Assembly: GCA_003220935.1 (NCBI GenBank)
Contig: QHTT01000074.1
Span: 1-64,000 of the forward strand
Reading direction: 5' to 3'
Source of the DNA: Gemmatimonadota bacterium
GTDB taxonomy: Bacteria > Gemmatimonadota > Gemmatimonadetes > Gemmatimonadales > GWC2-71-9
DNA length: 64,000 nt
A program made the translations under genes and the position numbers. The notes beneath the pieces are model-generated. The model did no database searches. It was not told the origin of the DNA and saw only the letters and a list, made by a program, of their open reading frames with translations. This document shows, piece by piece, positions 53,126 to 60,820 of the stretch (position 1 is the first letter of the stretch; each line of letters starts with the position of its first letter).

Positions 53126-54000
53126 TTACGCTCGGGTCGCGACGAGGGCGGGAGGCGAGCTGGCGCGGGCGGCGATCGCCGTCGCGATCTGGACGATGTT
53201 CTGCGCCATGCGCGCCGACGCGGCGTCGATCATCCGGCCTTCGAGCTGCGCCGCGCCGCGCCCTTCCCGGGCGGCTTGCTGCAACGCGCTCAAGATGCGG
53301 CGCGCCCGCTCGACTTCGGCAGGGGGCGGCGTGAACACCTCGTTGGCGAGCGCGATCTGGGAGGGGTGAATCGCCCACTTCCCCTCGTAGCCGAGCGCCG
53401 CCGCGCGGCGGGCGGCGGCCCGGTAGCCTTCCGGGTCCGTGAAGTCGCCATACGGTCCGTCGATGGCCCGCAGCCCGTACGCGCGGCACGCGGTGACCAG
53501 GCGCGACAGGGGTGCATGCCACTGATCCCCCGGATAGTCCGGGTTCGGGCCGCCGATGCTCACCGTCCGGGCCCGCAGGCTCGCGGCGAGATCGGCGACC
53601 CCGGGATGCCGCGCGCCGCCTCGATCTGGGTGAGCAGCGCGTCCACGACATAGACATCGGCGGGGACGCCGACCTTCGGCACCAGCACCACGTCCAGCCG
53701 ATGTCCCGCTTGCTCCACGACATCCACCACGTCGCGGTACATGTACTGGGTGTCGATGCCGTTGATCCGGACACAGACGGTCTTGCCGCGCGCCCGCCAC
53801 TCGTACTGGAGCAAGGCCGCGATGATGTTCTTGCGCGCTTGCTCCTTGTCTGCGGGGGCGACCGCATCCTCGAGGTCGAGGAACACGTAGTCCGCTTCGC
53901 TCTCGAGCGCCTTCGGGAACAGCGCGGGTTGAGAGCCGGGGACGGCGAGCTCGCTGCGCTGGAGCCGGGGCCGGGCGGGCTCGTAGCGGGTGAGGCTCAT
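53126..54000 (-). pseudogene. Malyl-CoA/CitE-type lyase, broken by internal deletion and frameshift
   Basis: A CitE-superfamily (malyl-CoA lyase) gene split across two frames. The first part begins MSLTRYEPARPRLQRSELAV at the ATG 54000 (ATGA overlap with sgaA) and runs through YVFLDLEDAVAPADKEQARK and VDALLTQIEAARGIPG. The second frame resumes at VADLAASLRARTVSIGG and continues with GLRAIDGPYGDFTDPEG and GKWAIHPSQIALANEVF. About 35 residues that normally lie between them are missing, plus a frame change, at about 53590-53610. The enzyme would cleave malyl-CoA to acetyl-CoA and glyoxylate, the key step of the serine cycle. The flanking genes are intact. Confidence 0.85.
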
Positions 54001-55259
54001 GCCCTCACGGCCGCGCGCGGCGTCGCCGGCTTGCCTGCCCCGGGCTGCTGCGCGTCGGGCGACGGCGCCGCCGCTGGACGGGGCGGCAGCGGGGCGGCCG
54101 TGCTGCGGTAGAGCTCGGCGGCGGCGGCGACCCCTGCGCCGAGGGTCAGCTTGATCCCGACGTCCCGCATCGCCATCTCGGCTCCGGCGAGCGCGCCCAG
54201 CAGCATGAGCTCGTTCAAGTCGCCGAGGTGGCCGATCCGGAAGAGTTTGCCCGCCACCCGTGCCAGGCCGGCGCCGAGCGCGAGGTTGTAACGCCGGAAC
54301 GCGACATCGATCACGTCGGCGCCGTTGAACCCTTCGGGCACCAGGATCGCGCTCACGGTGTCCGAGTGCCACCTGGGGGCCTTGGCACAGAGCTTCAGGC
54401 CCCAGGCGCGCACCGCGGCGCGCACGCCCTCCGCGAGGCGGTGATGGCGTGCGAAGATGTTGTCCAGGCCCTCCTCGAAGATGATGTCGAGGGACTCGCG
54501 CAGGCCGTACAGCATCGGGATGGACGGCGTGTACGGAAAGAAGCCAGTCGCGTTCGCCTTGATCATATCGCCGAAGTCGAAGAACACCCGCGGGCACTTG
54601 GCCTGCTCGCGCGCGGCGAGCGCCTTCGGGCTGGCGCACACCAAGCCGAGCCCGGCGGGGAGCATCAACCCCTTCTGCGATCCGGTGATGGCGAGGTCCA
54701 CCTTCCACTCGTCCATGCGGAAATCGATCGACCCGATCGAGCTCACGCCGTCGACATACAGCAGCGCGGGGTGGGCGGCGGCGTCCATGGCCCGTCGGAC
54801 CGCGGCCACGTCGCTCGTCACTCCGGTCGCGGTCTCGTTGTGGACGATGAGCACGCCCTTGATCTCGTGCTGCGTGTCCGCGCTGAGGATCTCTTCGATT
54901 CGCGCGGCCGGTGCACCCTCACCCCACTCTACGTCGATGATGTCCACGCGCAGCCCGTGCCGCTGGGCGAGGTCGATCCACAGATGGCTGAACTGCCCGT
55001 AGCGCGGTGCGAGGACCCGATCTCCCGGCGACAGCGTGTTGACTAGCGCGGCCTCCCAGCCGCCGGTGCCGGTCGCCGGGAAGATGAACGCCTGACCCGT
55101 GGCGGTGCGGAAGACCTGCTTGAGATCGTGCAACAGCGCCGCAGTGAGCGTCGGGAAGGCAGAGGAGCGGTGGTCCTCCATGGCGCGGTCCATCGCGCGC
55201 AGGATCCGCTCGGGCACATTCGTGGGGCCGGGAACGAACAGGAAGTTTCGGCCGGGCAT
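53997..55259 (-). CDS. sgaA: Serine-glyoxylate aminotransferase
   Basis: A 420-residue PLP enzyme from the ATG at 55259 (GAGGA ribosome site upstream). The start MPGRNFLFVPGPTNVPERIL, FIFPATGTGGWEAALVNTL near 69, YVDGVSSIGSIDFRMDEW near 169 and the PLP lysine in LAITGSQKGLMLPAGLG near 193 match serine-glyoxylate (class V) aminotransferases. It turns serine and glyoxylate into hydroxypyruvate and glycine. It heads the serine-cycle operon. The C-terminal Pro/Ala-rich tail (from about 385) is longer than usual. The extended ORF to 55463 adds an Arg-rich lead with no support. Confidence 0.94.
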   Translation of the reverse strand: MPGRNFLFVPGPTNVPERILRAMDRAMEDHRSSAFPTLTAALLHDLKQVFRTATGQAFIFPATGTGGWEAALVNTLSPGDRVLAPRYGQFSHLWIDLAQRHGLRVDIIDVEWGEGAPAARIEEILSADTQHEIKGVLIVHNETATGVTSDVAAVRRAMDAAAHPALLYVDGVSSIGSIDFRMDEWKVDLAITGSQKGLMLPAGLGLVCASPKALAAREQAKCPRVFFDFGDMIKANATGFFPYTPSIPMLYGLRESLDIIFEEGLDNIFARHHRLAEGVRAAVRAWGLKLCAKAPRWHSDTVSAILVPEGFNGADVIDVAFRRYNLALGAGLARVAGKLFRIGHLGDLNELMLLGALAGAEMAMRDVGIKLTLGAGVAAAAELYRSTAAPLPPRPAAAPSPDAQQPGAGKPATPRAAVRA

Positions 55260-55595
55260 GCGGTCGTCCTCGAATGGGGAGCAAAGCGAAGCGAGCAGGG
55301 CGGGCTCTCGCTCGGGAGACATTCCCGGCAAAGCTATTTGGCGCCGCCCGCGCCACAACTGCACAAACAGGTAGGGATTAGCTCCCCAGTACGGGGGGCC
55401 GCGAGATGACACTCCTGCGGCGTCGCTCACCGCGTTCGTATGTGTAGCAGATATGCGACACATGACGCAAGCGCGAAGCCGGCACGAATCGCTACGGATA
55501 GGTGGGGAAAGGGGTTAGAGCCGGTGACCCGCTGTATAGACCTTGCCTTTGAACGCCCCGAACGGGGTTCGGGAACCATTCAGGGGCTAGCGCCT
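55260..55595. other. Divergent intergenic region, sgaA/membrane gene
   Basis: 336 nt between the divergent sgaA and membrane-protein genes. I see a possible GAACGCCCCGAACGGGGTTC hairpin (55549-55568) and no convincing gene or riboswitch. It should hold the promoter for the serine-cycle operon; no clear -35/-10 pair stands out. Confidence 0.6.
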
Positions 55596-56720
55596 GTGCA
55601 CAACCGACTGCTGCGGAACGCCTTGATCGCTTTCACCGTCGCCGATCTGATACCGGCGGCGGTGCTCGCCCTGACTTTCTACCCTCCCTTCGTCCAGCGC
55701 CTGACGTGGCACGGGACGGGGCGCTCGGTGCCGGAGGTGCGGGTGGCGTGCGTCGTCTCGCTCGCCGCCCTGGCACTGCTGTTCGTGTTTCGCAAGCGGC
55801 TCGAGGCGCTACTCGACCGTCTCGACGCCGACGTCCGCGCCGCAGCGGCGACGGAGCCGTTGGACGCCCCCGCAGCGACACCGCGGGGTCCTTATGTGGT
55901 CCTTGTGGCGCTGGCCATCGTGATCGCCATGGTGGCGGTGGCGCTCGCGTTCGCGAGCCCGCCGCAGTTCCGCGCGTTCATCGCGGAAGACGGGCTTGTG
56001 GAGTACGCCTCCTCGCTGGCGTGGCTCGCGGCGGCGGCATGCGCGCTCACAGCGCTGTCGCTCGACTCGCACCAGTTCGGGCGCAAGCTGGCTTTCTACC
56101 TGCCGCTGATCGCGTTGTTCGTGTTCTGCGGTGGAGAGGAGATCAGCTGGGGGCAGCGCCTGCTGCACTACCAGACGCCCGCCTGGCTGGCGAGCAACAA
56201 GCAGCACGAGATCAACCTGCACGACATCGGCAGCATCAGCGTAAATGAGAATGCGTTCTTCGTGTTCACGACGCTCTGCTGCCTGGTCGGGCCGTGGCTG
56301 CTCGCGCGGGCACCGGCGTGGCGGGTCTACCTGCGGCGGCTCAACGCGCCCATCATGGATCCGGTGGTGGCGCAGGTATACGGAATCGGGTTGGCGGCGT
56401 GGGTGGTCGTCGGCGTGCGATTCGGGACGCTCGGCTTCTCGCCGCTCTCGCTGTGGGGCTACTATACCCAGATGGACGACGAGATATGGGAGTTCTACGC
56501 GGCGCTCGGCTTCTGTGCGCTCACGGCGCTGGACCTGGCGCACCGTCTGGCGGAGAGCCGTCGCATGCGCGTCCCTGCGAGTTACGCCCAGCGAACAGCT
56601 CCGACCCTGCGAGGGGCGTCCAATAGTTCCGAGGCGCGCAACTCAGGGCGCCCGGTTCATCCCACACCGATCGCAGCCGCTGCACCGCGCCGCCGGTTCT
56701 CCGAAATACGCGAGCAGTAG
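55596..56720 (+). CDS. Conserved multi-pass membrane protein
   Basis: A 374-residue membrane protein with about eight predicted helices. It carries the motif CGGEEISWGQRLLHYQTP near residue 180, followed by QHEINLHDIG; this GEEISWGQ ... NLH pattern recurs in an uncharacterised family known to me only as hypothetical membrane proteins. The GTG at 55596 directly precedes the first hydrophobic segment (RLLRNALIAFTVADLIPAAV). An earlier in-frame start at 55440 is possible but hydrophilic. The C-terminal end overlaps the recQ gene convergently by 78 nt. Function unknown. Confidence 0.65.
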   Translation: MHNRLLRNALIAFTVADLIPAAVLALTFYPPFVQRLTWHGTGRSVPEVRVACVVSLAALALLFVFRKRLEALLDRLDADVRAAAATEPLDAPAATPRGPYVVLVALAIVIAMVAVALAFASPPQFRAFIAEDGLVEYASSLAWLAAAACALTALSLDSHQFGRKLAFYLPLIALFVFCGGEEISWGQRLLHYQTPAWLASNKQHEINLHDIGSISVNENAFFVFTTLCCLVGPWLLARAPAWRVYLRRLNAPIMDPVVAQVYGIGLAAWVVVGVRFGTLGFSPLSLWGYYTQMDDEIWEFYAALGFCALTALDLAHRLAESRRMRVPASYAQRTAPTLRGASNSSEARNSGRPVHPTPIAAAAPRRRFSEIREQ

Positions 56721-57818
56721 GCGCCGGCGGCAGGCTCGCGCTTCGACGTAGCGCCGCATCGCGGGACTGCAGTTTCCCCACGTGAGGTCCCCGGGCCGCC
56801 ACAGCATGACGCAGGCGGCGCGCCTCCCGTCCCGCCCTGCCCTTCCCGCTTCCTGGTAATACGCCTCGAGGGTCGGCGGCGGGCCCCAGTGGAGCACCAG
56901 GCGCACGTCCGGCTTGTCGATGCCCATTCCGAACGCGCTCGTCGCCACGACCACCGGGACGCGGTCTCGCAAGAATTCGAGTAGCACTTGGCGCCGCGTC
57001 CCGGCGCTCAGCCCCGCATGGTAGGGGGCGGCGCGCACGCCCATGCGCAGCAACGCCCGCGCCACCAGCTCGGTGAGGCGACGTGTCGGCGCATACACGA
57101 TTGTGTGCCCGTCCGCCTCGCGTATCCGCCGCCGGAGGCCGGCGAACCGGGCCCGGTCGTCGCTCACGCGCTCCACCGCGAACACGAGGTTGGCCCGATC
57201 GAACGAGGTGACGACCAGCTCGGCGTGTGGCAGACGCAGCACCTGGAGGATCTCGGCGCGCGCGGCCGGCGTCGCGCTGCCGGTGAGAGCGATCGTCGGA
57301 GGGCGCTGCAGCCGATAGCGGTACTCGCCGAGGCGGCGGTAGACAGGGCGAAATTCGTTGCCCCATTCCACGATGCAGTGAGCTTCATCTACCGCCAAGA
57401 GCGACACCGGCTGCGCGGCGCGCACCAGTCGCGGCACGAGCGCCCCCAACCGCTCCGGCGCGCAGTACAGCAGCTTGAGGCGGCCATGCAGCGCGGCGTC
57501 GAGTACGATCCGTCGTTGCTCCGGCCGTAGCAGGCTGTTCAGATAGGCGGCGGCGATCCCTCGTCGCCGCAACCTGGCGACCTGATCCTGCATGAGCGAG
57601 ATCAGCGGCGAGACCACCAGCGTGAGGCCGGGCGCCATCAGCGCCGGCAGCTGGTAGCAAAGCGACTTCCCCGCGCCGGTGGGCAGCACGGCGAGCACGC
57701 TCCGCCCCGCGAGCAGCGGCCCAAGCACTCTGACCTGATGCGCCCGGAATGCGGCATGACCGAACCGCTCGATGAGCAGCTCGCGAGCGCGAGCCAGGCC
57801 GCCGGTGAACGCGGACAT
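56643..57818 (-). CDS. recQ: RecQ-type ATP-dependent DNA helicase
   Basis: A 391-residue RecQ. The helicase motifs are GAGKSLCYQLPALM near 47, the DEAH box AVDEAHCIVEWG near 140, TATPAARAEIL-like ALTGSATPAARAEIL near 176 and QEAGRAGRDGRRAAC near 320. The zinc-binding end holds two CSGC/CDRC pairs (ARCSGCDRCG). It stops after the zinc domain and lacks the HRDC domain, so it is a short form. It unwinds recombination intermediates 3'-5'. It lies just downstream of the terminator of the GroES-like operon. Confidence 0.93.
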   Translation of the reverse strand: MSAFTGGLARARELLIERFGHAAFRAHQVRVLGPLLAGRSVLAVLPTGAGKSLCYQLPALMAPGLTLVVSPLISLMQDQVARLRRRGIAAAYLNSLLRPEQRRIVLDAALHGRLKLLYCAPERLGALVPRLVRAAQPVSLLAVDEAHCIVEWGNEFRPVYRRLGEYRYRLQRPPTIALTGSATPAARAEILQVLRLPHAELVVTSFDRANLVFAVERVSDDRARFAGLRRRIREADGHTIVYAPTRRLTELVARALLRMGVRAAPYHAGLSAGTRRQVLLEFLRDRVPVVVATSAFGMGIDKPDVRLVLHWGPPPTLEAYYQEAGRAGRDGRRAACVMLWRPGDLTWGNCSPAMRRYVEARACRRRLLLAYFGEPAARCSGCDRCGMNRAP

Positions 57819-57834
57819 GGCCCAAAGAAAACGA

Positions 57835-57856
57835 GCCCCGGTGCTGTCACCGGGGC
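57835..57856 (-). terminator. Rho-independent terminator after zinc-ribbon member 5
   Basis: GCCCCGGTG / CACCGGGGC stem (9 bp) with loop CTGT. Read on the minus strand it is followed by TCGTTTTCTTT, a T-rich tail. It ends the GroES-like/ZR5 operon just before recQ. Confidence 0.75.
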
Positions 57857-57881
57857 CCGAATGGCGCGCTGCGGATCGAAA

Positions 57882-58199
57882 TTACGCGCGATCCTGCCAA
57901 TCCACGGCGAAGGTGTTGCCGCACTCGTAGCATCTGACTTCCTTCGGCTGCCCCGAGACGTGTCGCCGCTTGTGACAGCCGGGGCATACCAGGTGCGGTT
58001 CGTGTACCACGCTCCACGACTTCGGCCGATCCTTCCGGACCTCGACGGTATCCTTGGAAACGCGGATTTCGACCTGGTGCACGTCCAGAACCACCCATTG
58101 CTGGTCGGGAGCTTCCACGATCCGGTACCACGCACCGCGCCGCAGACCTTGCTTTTCCGCGCGGTCGTCGCGGCTCCGGGCCCATCCGATGTCGGGCAT
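57882..58199 (-). CDS. Zinc-ribbon family ZR, member 5
   Basis: A 105-residue copy, the shortest. It shows IGWARSRDD, LRRGAWYRI near residue 19, a beta-rich middle with WVVLDVHQVEIRV, SWSVVHEP near 62, VCPGCHKRR / RCYECGNTF zinc ligands near 70-95, and ends AVDWQDRA. It lies 3 nt after the GroES-like gene and is terminated by a Rho-independent stem-loop, so it is in the same operon. The link with a chaperonin is the only context clue to this family's role and could mean protein-quality control or RNA binding. Function unknown. Confidence 0.75.
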   Translation of the reverse strand: MPDIGWARSRDDRAEKQGLRRGAWYRIVEAPDQQWVVLDVHQVEIRVSKDTVEVRKDRPKSWSVVHEPHLVCPGCHKRRHVSGQPKEVRCYECGNTFAVDWQDRA

Positions 58200-58202
58200 G
58201 AG

Positions 58203-58586
58203 TTACTCCACCTCCTCGGGGGTGCCTTCCCGCACGAGCACAAGGATCGCCGCTTGCGGGACGACCAGGTATTTCTTCCCTTCGAACGTGATCTCGACCG
58301 CCGCCTTCCGGAAGAACAAGCCGTAATCGCCGACCTGCGCCTGCATCGGCAGGTATTTGACGTCCGCGCTGTGGATCTTCCACGGCTCGTCGTCCATGCT
58401 GGCTGGCTCGGTCATCGGCGTTCCGGGCCCGGTGGCGATGATGCGGCCCCCTTGCACCTGGCGGCTCTCGAGCGCGGTCGGGGGCAGGTATAGCCCGACG
58501 TTGGTGCGCTCCTCCCCCTCCTCCGGGGAGATCAGCACGCGGTCACCCACCACGATCAGGCGCTTGGGAGTCTCGTCGTCGCGCAT
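58203..58586 (-). CDS. GroES-like co-chaperonin
   Basis: A 127-residue chaperonin-10-like protein. It shows LIVVGDRVLISPEEGEERTN near residue 10, the mobile-loop-like VGLYLPPTALE, GGRIIATGPGTPMTEP near 47 and a late IVLVREGTPEEVE-like end. It is longer than normal GroES (about 97), with an insert DDEPWKIHSADVKYL around 70-85. No groEL is adjacent, so it may be a stand-alone or alternative co-chaperonin. The promoter (58594-58622) puts the transcription start near the ATG, so translation may be leaderless. Confidence 0.78.
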   Translation of the reverse strand: MRDDETPKRLIVVGDRVLISPEEGEERTNVGLYLPPTALESRQVQGGRIIATGPGTPMTEPASMDDEPWKIHSADVKYLPMQAQVGDYGLFFRKAAVEITFEGKKYLVVPQAAILVLVREGTPEEVE

Positions 58587-58593
58587 CGGCAAC

Positions 58594-58622
58594 AGTATAC
58601 GTCCGGCGGGCAAGGCTGTCAG
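58594..58622 (-). promoter_or_regulatory. Promoter of the GroES-like/ZR5 operon
   Basis: On the minus strand CTGACA (58622-58617), a 17-nt spacer and TATACT (58599-58594). Transcription would start about 1 nt before the ATG at 58586, giving a leaderless mRNA. Confidence 0.55.
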
Positions 58623-58654
58623 GCGGTGTTTGTGACCCAGATCACGCCGGGCGC

Positions 58655-58682
58655 TTGACAGGCGGGGGACCCGTACTATTAA
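58655..58682 (+). promoter_or_regulatory. Promoter of the membrane/vWA operon
   Basis: TTGACA (58655-58660), a 16-nt spacer and TATTAA (58677-58682), 65 nt before the ATG at 58748. It is on the opposite strand from the GroES-like promoter, making a divergent pair. Confidence 0.55.
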
Positions 58683-58747
58683 TGCGCGCCGGCCGCGGAC
58701 TCTCGGGCGGCTCGATTTCCCGTTCCACCCAGGGAAGGACAGAGACC

Positions 58748-59980
58748 ATGCAAACCCCGCTAGGCGCCGTTCAGACCGCACAGTGGAGCTGGATTCTCCA
58801 GACCGTGTGGGGCTGGGTCTGGGGCGGCCTCTCCTGGATTGTCGACTGGCAGGCGAACGTGTTCCAGTTCGTCCTTAGCGGTGGCTCCTTCTGGGGGACG
58901 GTCGGCAAGTTTCTGTTCCTGTTTTTCCCGGCGACGGTGGTCGTGGCGGGTGTGTGGGGAACGATGGTGTCGCTCTACACGATCCCGTTCCGGTCGGGCC
59001 GCGGCCGGTTCCTCGCTGCGATCCTGATGTGCTGGTGGGACGCCGTGCGCATGGCCTGGTTCTACTGGTTCGGCCTCGTGCGCTTCCTCTTGGTATTCGT
59101 GGGCTGGATCTGGGGTTTGCGCCGGCTTGGCGTGTCGTTGATGTGGCGCACCCTGAAGAACCTGGTCACCTCACCCTTCGCCCTGCTCGATTCGACCTCG
59201 CGCCAGCCGGGCGTGCCCTGGATCGCATTCGTCCTGCTCGTGTTCTGGTCCGCGATCGAGGCGACGATCTTCACGTTCACGCTGCGTCCGACGATGGCCG
59301 AGCTGCTCGCGGACCTCACGGGCTTCCAGGTGAACCCCCTGGCCCTCGTTGTGATCCTGTGGTTCTTCCTGTTCATCATCATCGGGGGCAGCTTCGCGTG
59401 CATCCAGGTGCTGAACGATGCGATCAAGAGCCGAGCGATTGGGCAGATCGTTTCGATGGTCCTGGTCGAGATCACGGTCGCCCTGTTCGAGGTGCTGTTC
59501 CTGTACCGCGAGCTGATCGACGCCATCACGCCGTGGCTCGCCCAGCAGGGGATCGAGCTGGGGGTGGTCGGGACGCTGGGGCTCGCGATGCTGGGGTGGG
59601 TGGGCGTGCGCGGCATGACCTGGTTCCTGTTCGGGCGGTTCGGGACGCCTGCACTACTCGCCATCCTGGGAAGGAAGGCGATGGAGGGACAACAGGGAGC
59701 GGCGCGCCCGAGCGCGGCGGCAGACCTGGAATTCTGGCGTGGACCGATCAACGCCCTCAAGGCGGAGCACGAGTGGTTCAAGAAGGAGGCCCAGCACCTC
59801 ATGGAGCTCTTGACCCTGCCGGTGCTGCAGCTGGTCGCCGGCGGGTTCAACTTCTTGGTCGTTGTCATCATGGGCAAGCCGCACTTCAATCTGCCGTTCC
59901 GGTCCCTGGACCAGGTTCTCCACAGCACGCCGATCTTCCTGAGCGGCAAGACCAGCACGGTCGAGGGAGGTGCGTCATGA
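58748..59980 (+). CDS. Multi-pass membrane protein partnered with a vWA lipoprotein
   Basis: A 410-residue protein with about eight hydrophobic helices (for example FLFLFFPATVVVAGVWGTMV, LVVILWFFLFIIIGGSFACI and VVGTLGLAMLGWVGVRGMTW) and a cytoplasmic helical linker (INALKAEHEWFKKEAQHLME, near 347). Trp-rich N-terminal helices are unusual. I do not recognise the family. It is coupled (ATGA) to the vWA gene and follows a clear promoter. The pair may form a membrane complex that senses or anchors something through the vWA domain; this is inference. Confidence 0.7.
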   Translation: MQTPLGAVQTAQWSWILQTVWGWVWGGLSWIVDWQANVFQFVLSGGSFWGTVGKFLFLFFPATVVVAGVWGTMVSLYTIPFRSGRGRFLAAILMCWWDAVRMAWFYWFGLVRFLLVFVGWIWGLRRLGVSLMWRTLKNLVTSPFALLDSTSRQPGVPWIAFVLLVFWSAIEATIFTFTLRPTMAELLADLTGFQVNPLALVVILWFFLFIIIGGSFACIQVLNDAIKSRAIGQIVSMVLVEITVALFEVLFLYRELIDAITPWLAQQGIELGVVGTLGLAMLGWVGVRGMTWFLFGRFGTPALLAILGRKAMEGQQGAARPSAAADLEFWRGPINALKAEHEWFKKEAQHLMELLTLPVLQLVAGGFNFLVVVIMGKPHFNLPFRSLDQVLHSTPIFLSGKTSTVEGGAS

Positions 59981-60732
59981 GGCGTCGCGTCGCGGCACTC
60001 GCGCTGGCGTTCAGCGTCGTGGCGTGCTCGCCGTCGGAACGGGCCGGGCCGCCCCGGTCGACGCTGGTGATCGGGTTGGACATCAGCGGCTCGTTCCGCC
60101 ATAACCCGAGCTTCAGTGGGGCGATTGAGTTCGCGGCCATCTACATCTACGGTCACCTGAACGGTCTCGGCGGACTGCAGCCGAACACCGCGATCTTCGT
60201 GGGGGAGCTGGGCGGGGAGCGACCGGGGCAAGCCAAGGTGTTCCATCCCATCCAGGATCTGTCGGGCAAGTCGCCCGACCAGATCGCGGCCGATTTGCGG
60301 GGGTGGTTCCCCCAAGAGGACCCGATCACCGACTTCAACGCCTTCTTCCAGCGTGCCGCCATGCACGTGCGGCGCAACAATCTGGTCCTGGCGCCGCTCA
60401 ACGTGGTGCTGTTCTCCGACGGCGAGCCGGACTATCCGAGTGCCGGCCGCGTCTCGTCGGACGACAAGTACAAGCGGGTGGACATGAGCGCGCTCGAATA
60501 CTTGTCCCGCAACGTGACCGTCCGCCTGCTCTACGCCGCCCCGCCCATCGCGCAGCTGTGGGAGCGCAAGGTCCCGCGGAAGCGCGTGCGCCTCTGGACA
60601 CAGGACGCGGACGTCATGCGCGGCTGGCGCCGCCACATGTTGGACGGCGTGCCGATGGAGAGGCAGGACTCACTCTGGTCCTGGGTCCAGAACGTGGTCG
60701 ACGTGCGGGTGCGGCGGGAGCGGGTGCTGTAG
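59977..60732 (+). CDS. vWA-domain lipoprotein
   Basis: A 251-residue protein with a lipobox signal peptide (VAALALAFSVVACSPSE). A von Willebrand A-like domain follows: VIGLDISGSFRHN near 33 carries the metal-site DxSxS motif, and NVVLFSDGEPDYP near 140 is the usual second motif. vWA domains bind proteins through a metal ion. It overlaps the membrane gene by ATGA and ends convergently with a hairpin repeat. The function is unknown, but a partner role to the membrane protein is likely. Confidence 0.75.
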   Translation: MRRRVAALALAFSVVACSPSERAGPPRSTLVIGLDISGSFRHNPSFSGAIEFAAIYIYGHLNGLGGLQPNTAIFVGELGGERPGQAKVFHPIQDLSGKSPDQIAADLRGWFPQEDPITDFNAFFQRAAMHVRRNNLVLAPLNVVLFSDGEPDYPSAGRVSSDDKYKRVDMSALEYLSRNVTVRLLYAAPPIAQLWERKVPRKRVRLWTQDADVMRGWRRHMLDGVPMERQDSLWSWVQNVVDVRVRRERVL

Positions 60733-60747
60733 ACGAGACCGTGCGAT

Positions 60748-60820
60748 AGACGAGACCGCCGGGGTCTCCCTTCGCGACCAGAATACGCAGTCGCTCCGGG
60801 AGACCCCGGCGGTCTCGTCT
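60748..60820. repeat. Conserved-core hairpin, copy 1
   Basis: Perfect 23-bp inverted arms (60748-60770 and 60798-60820) surround a 27-nt core (60771-60797). In the core, GCGAC and GTCGC form a second stem around an 11-nt loop ending AATACGCA. It abuts the stop codon of the methyltransferase gene. Copy 2 is at 61628-61698. Confidence 0.85.

Noticed and set aside
53126-53800. The lyase as two separate small genes.
   Set aside because: Both parts align to one CitE-type protein in order; neither half has a family of its own. A broken single gene is simpler.
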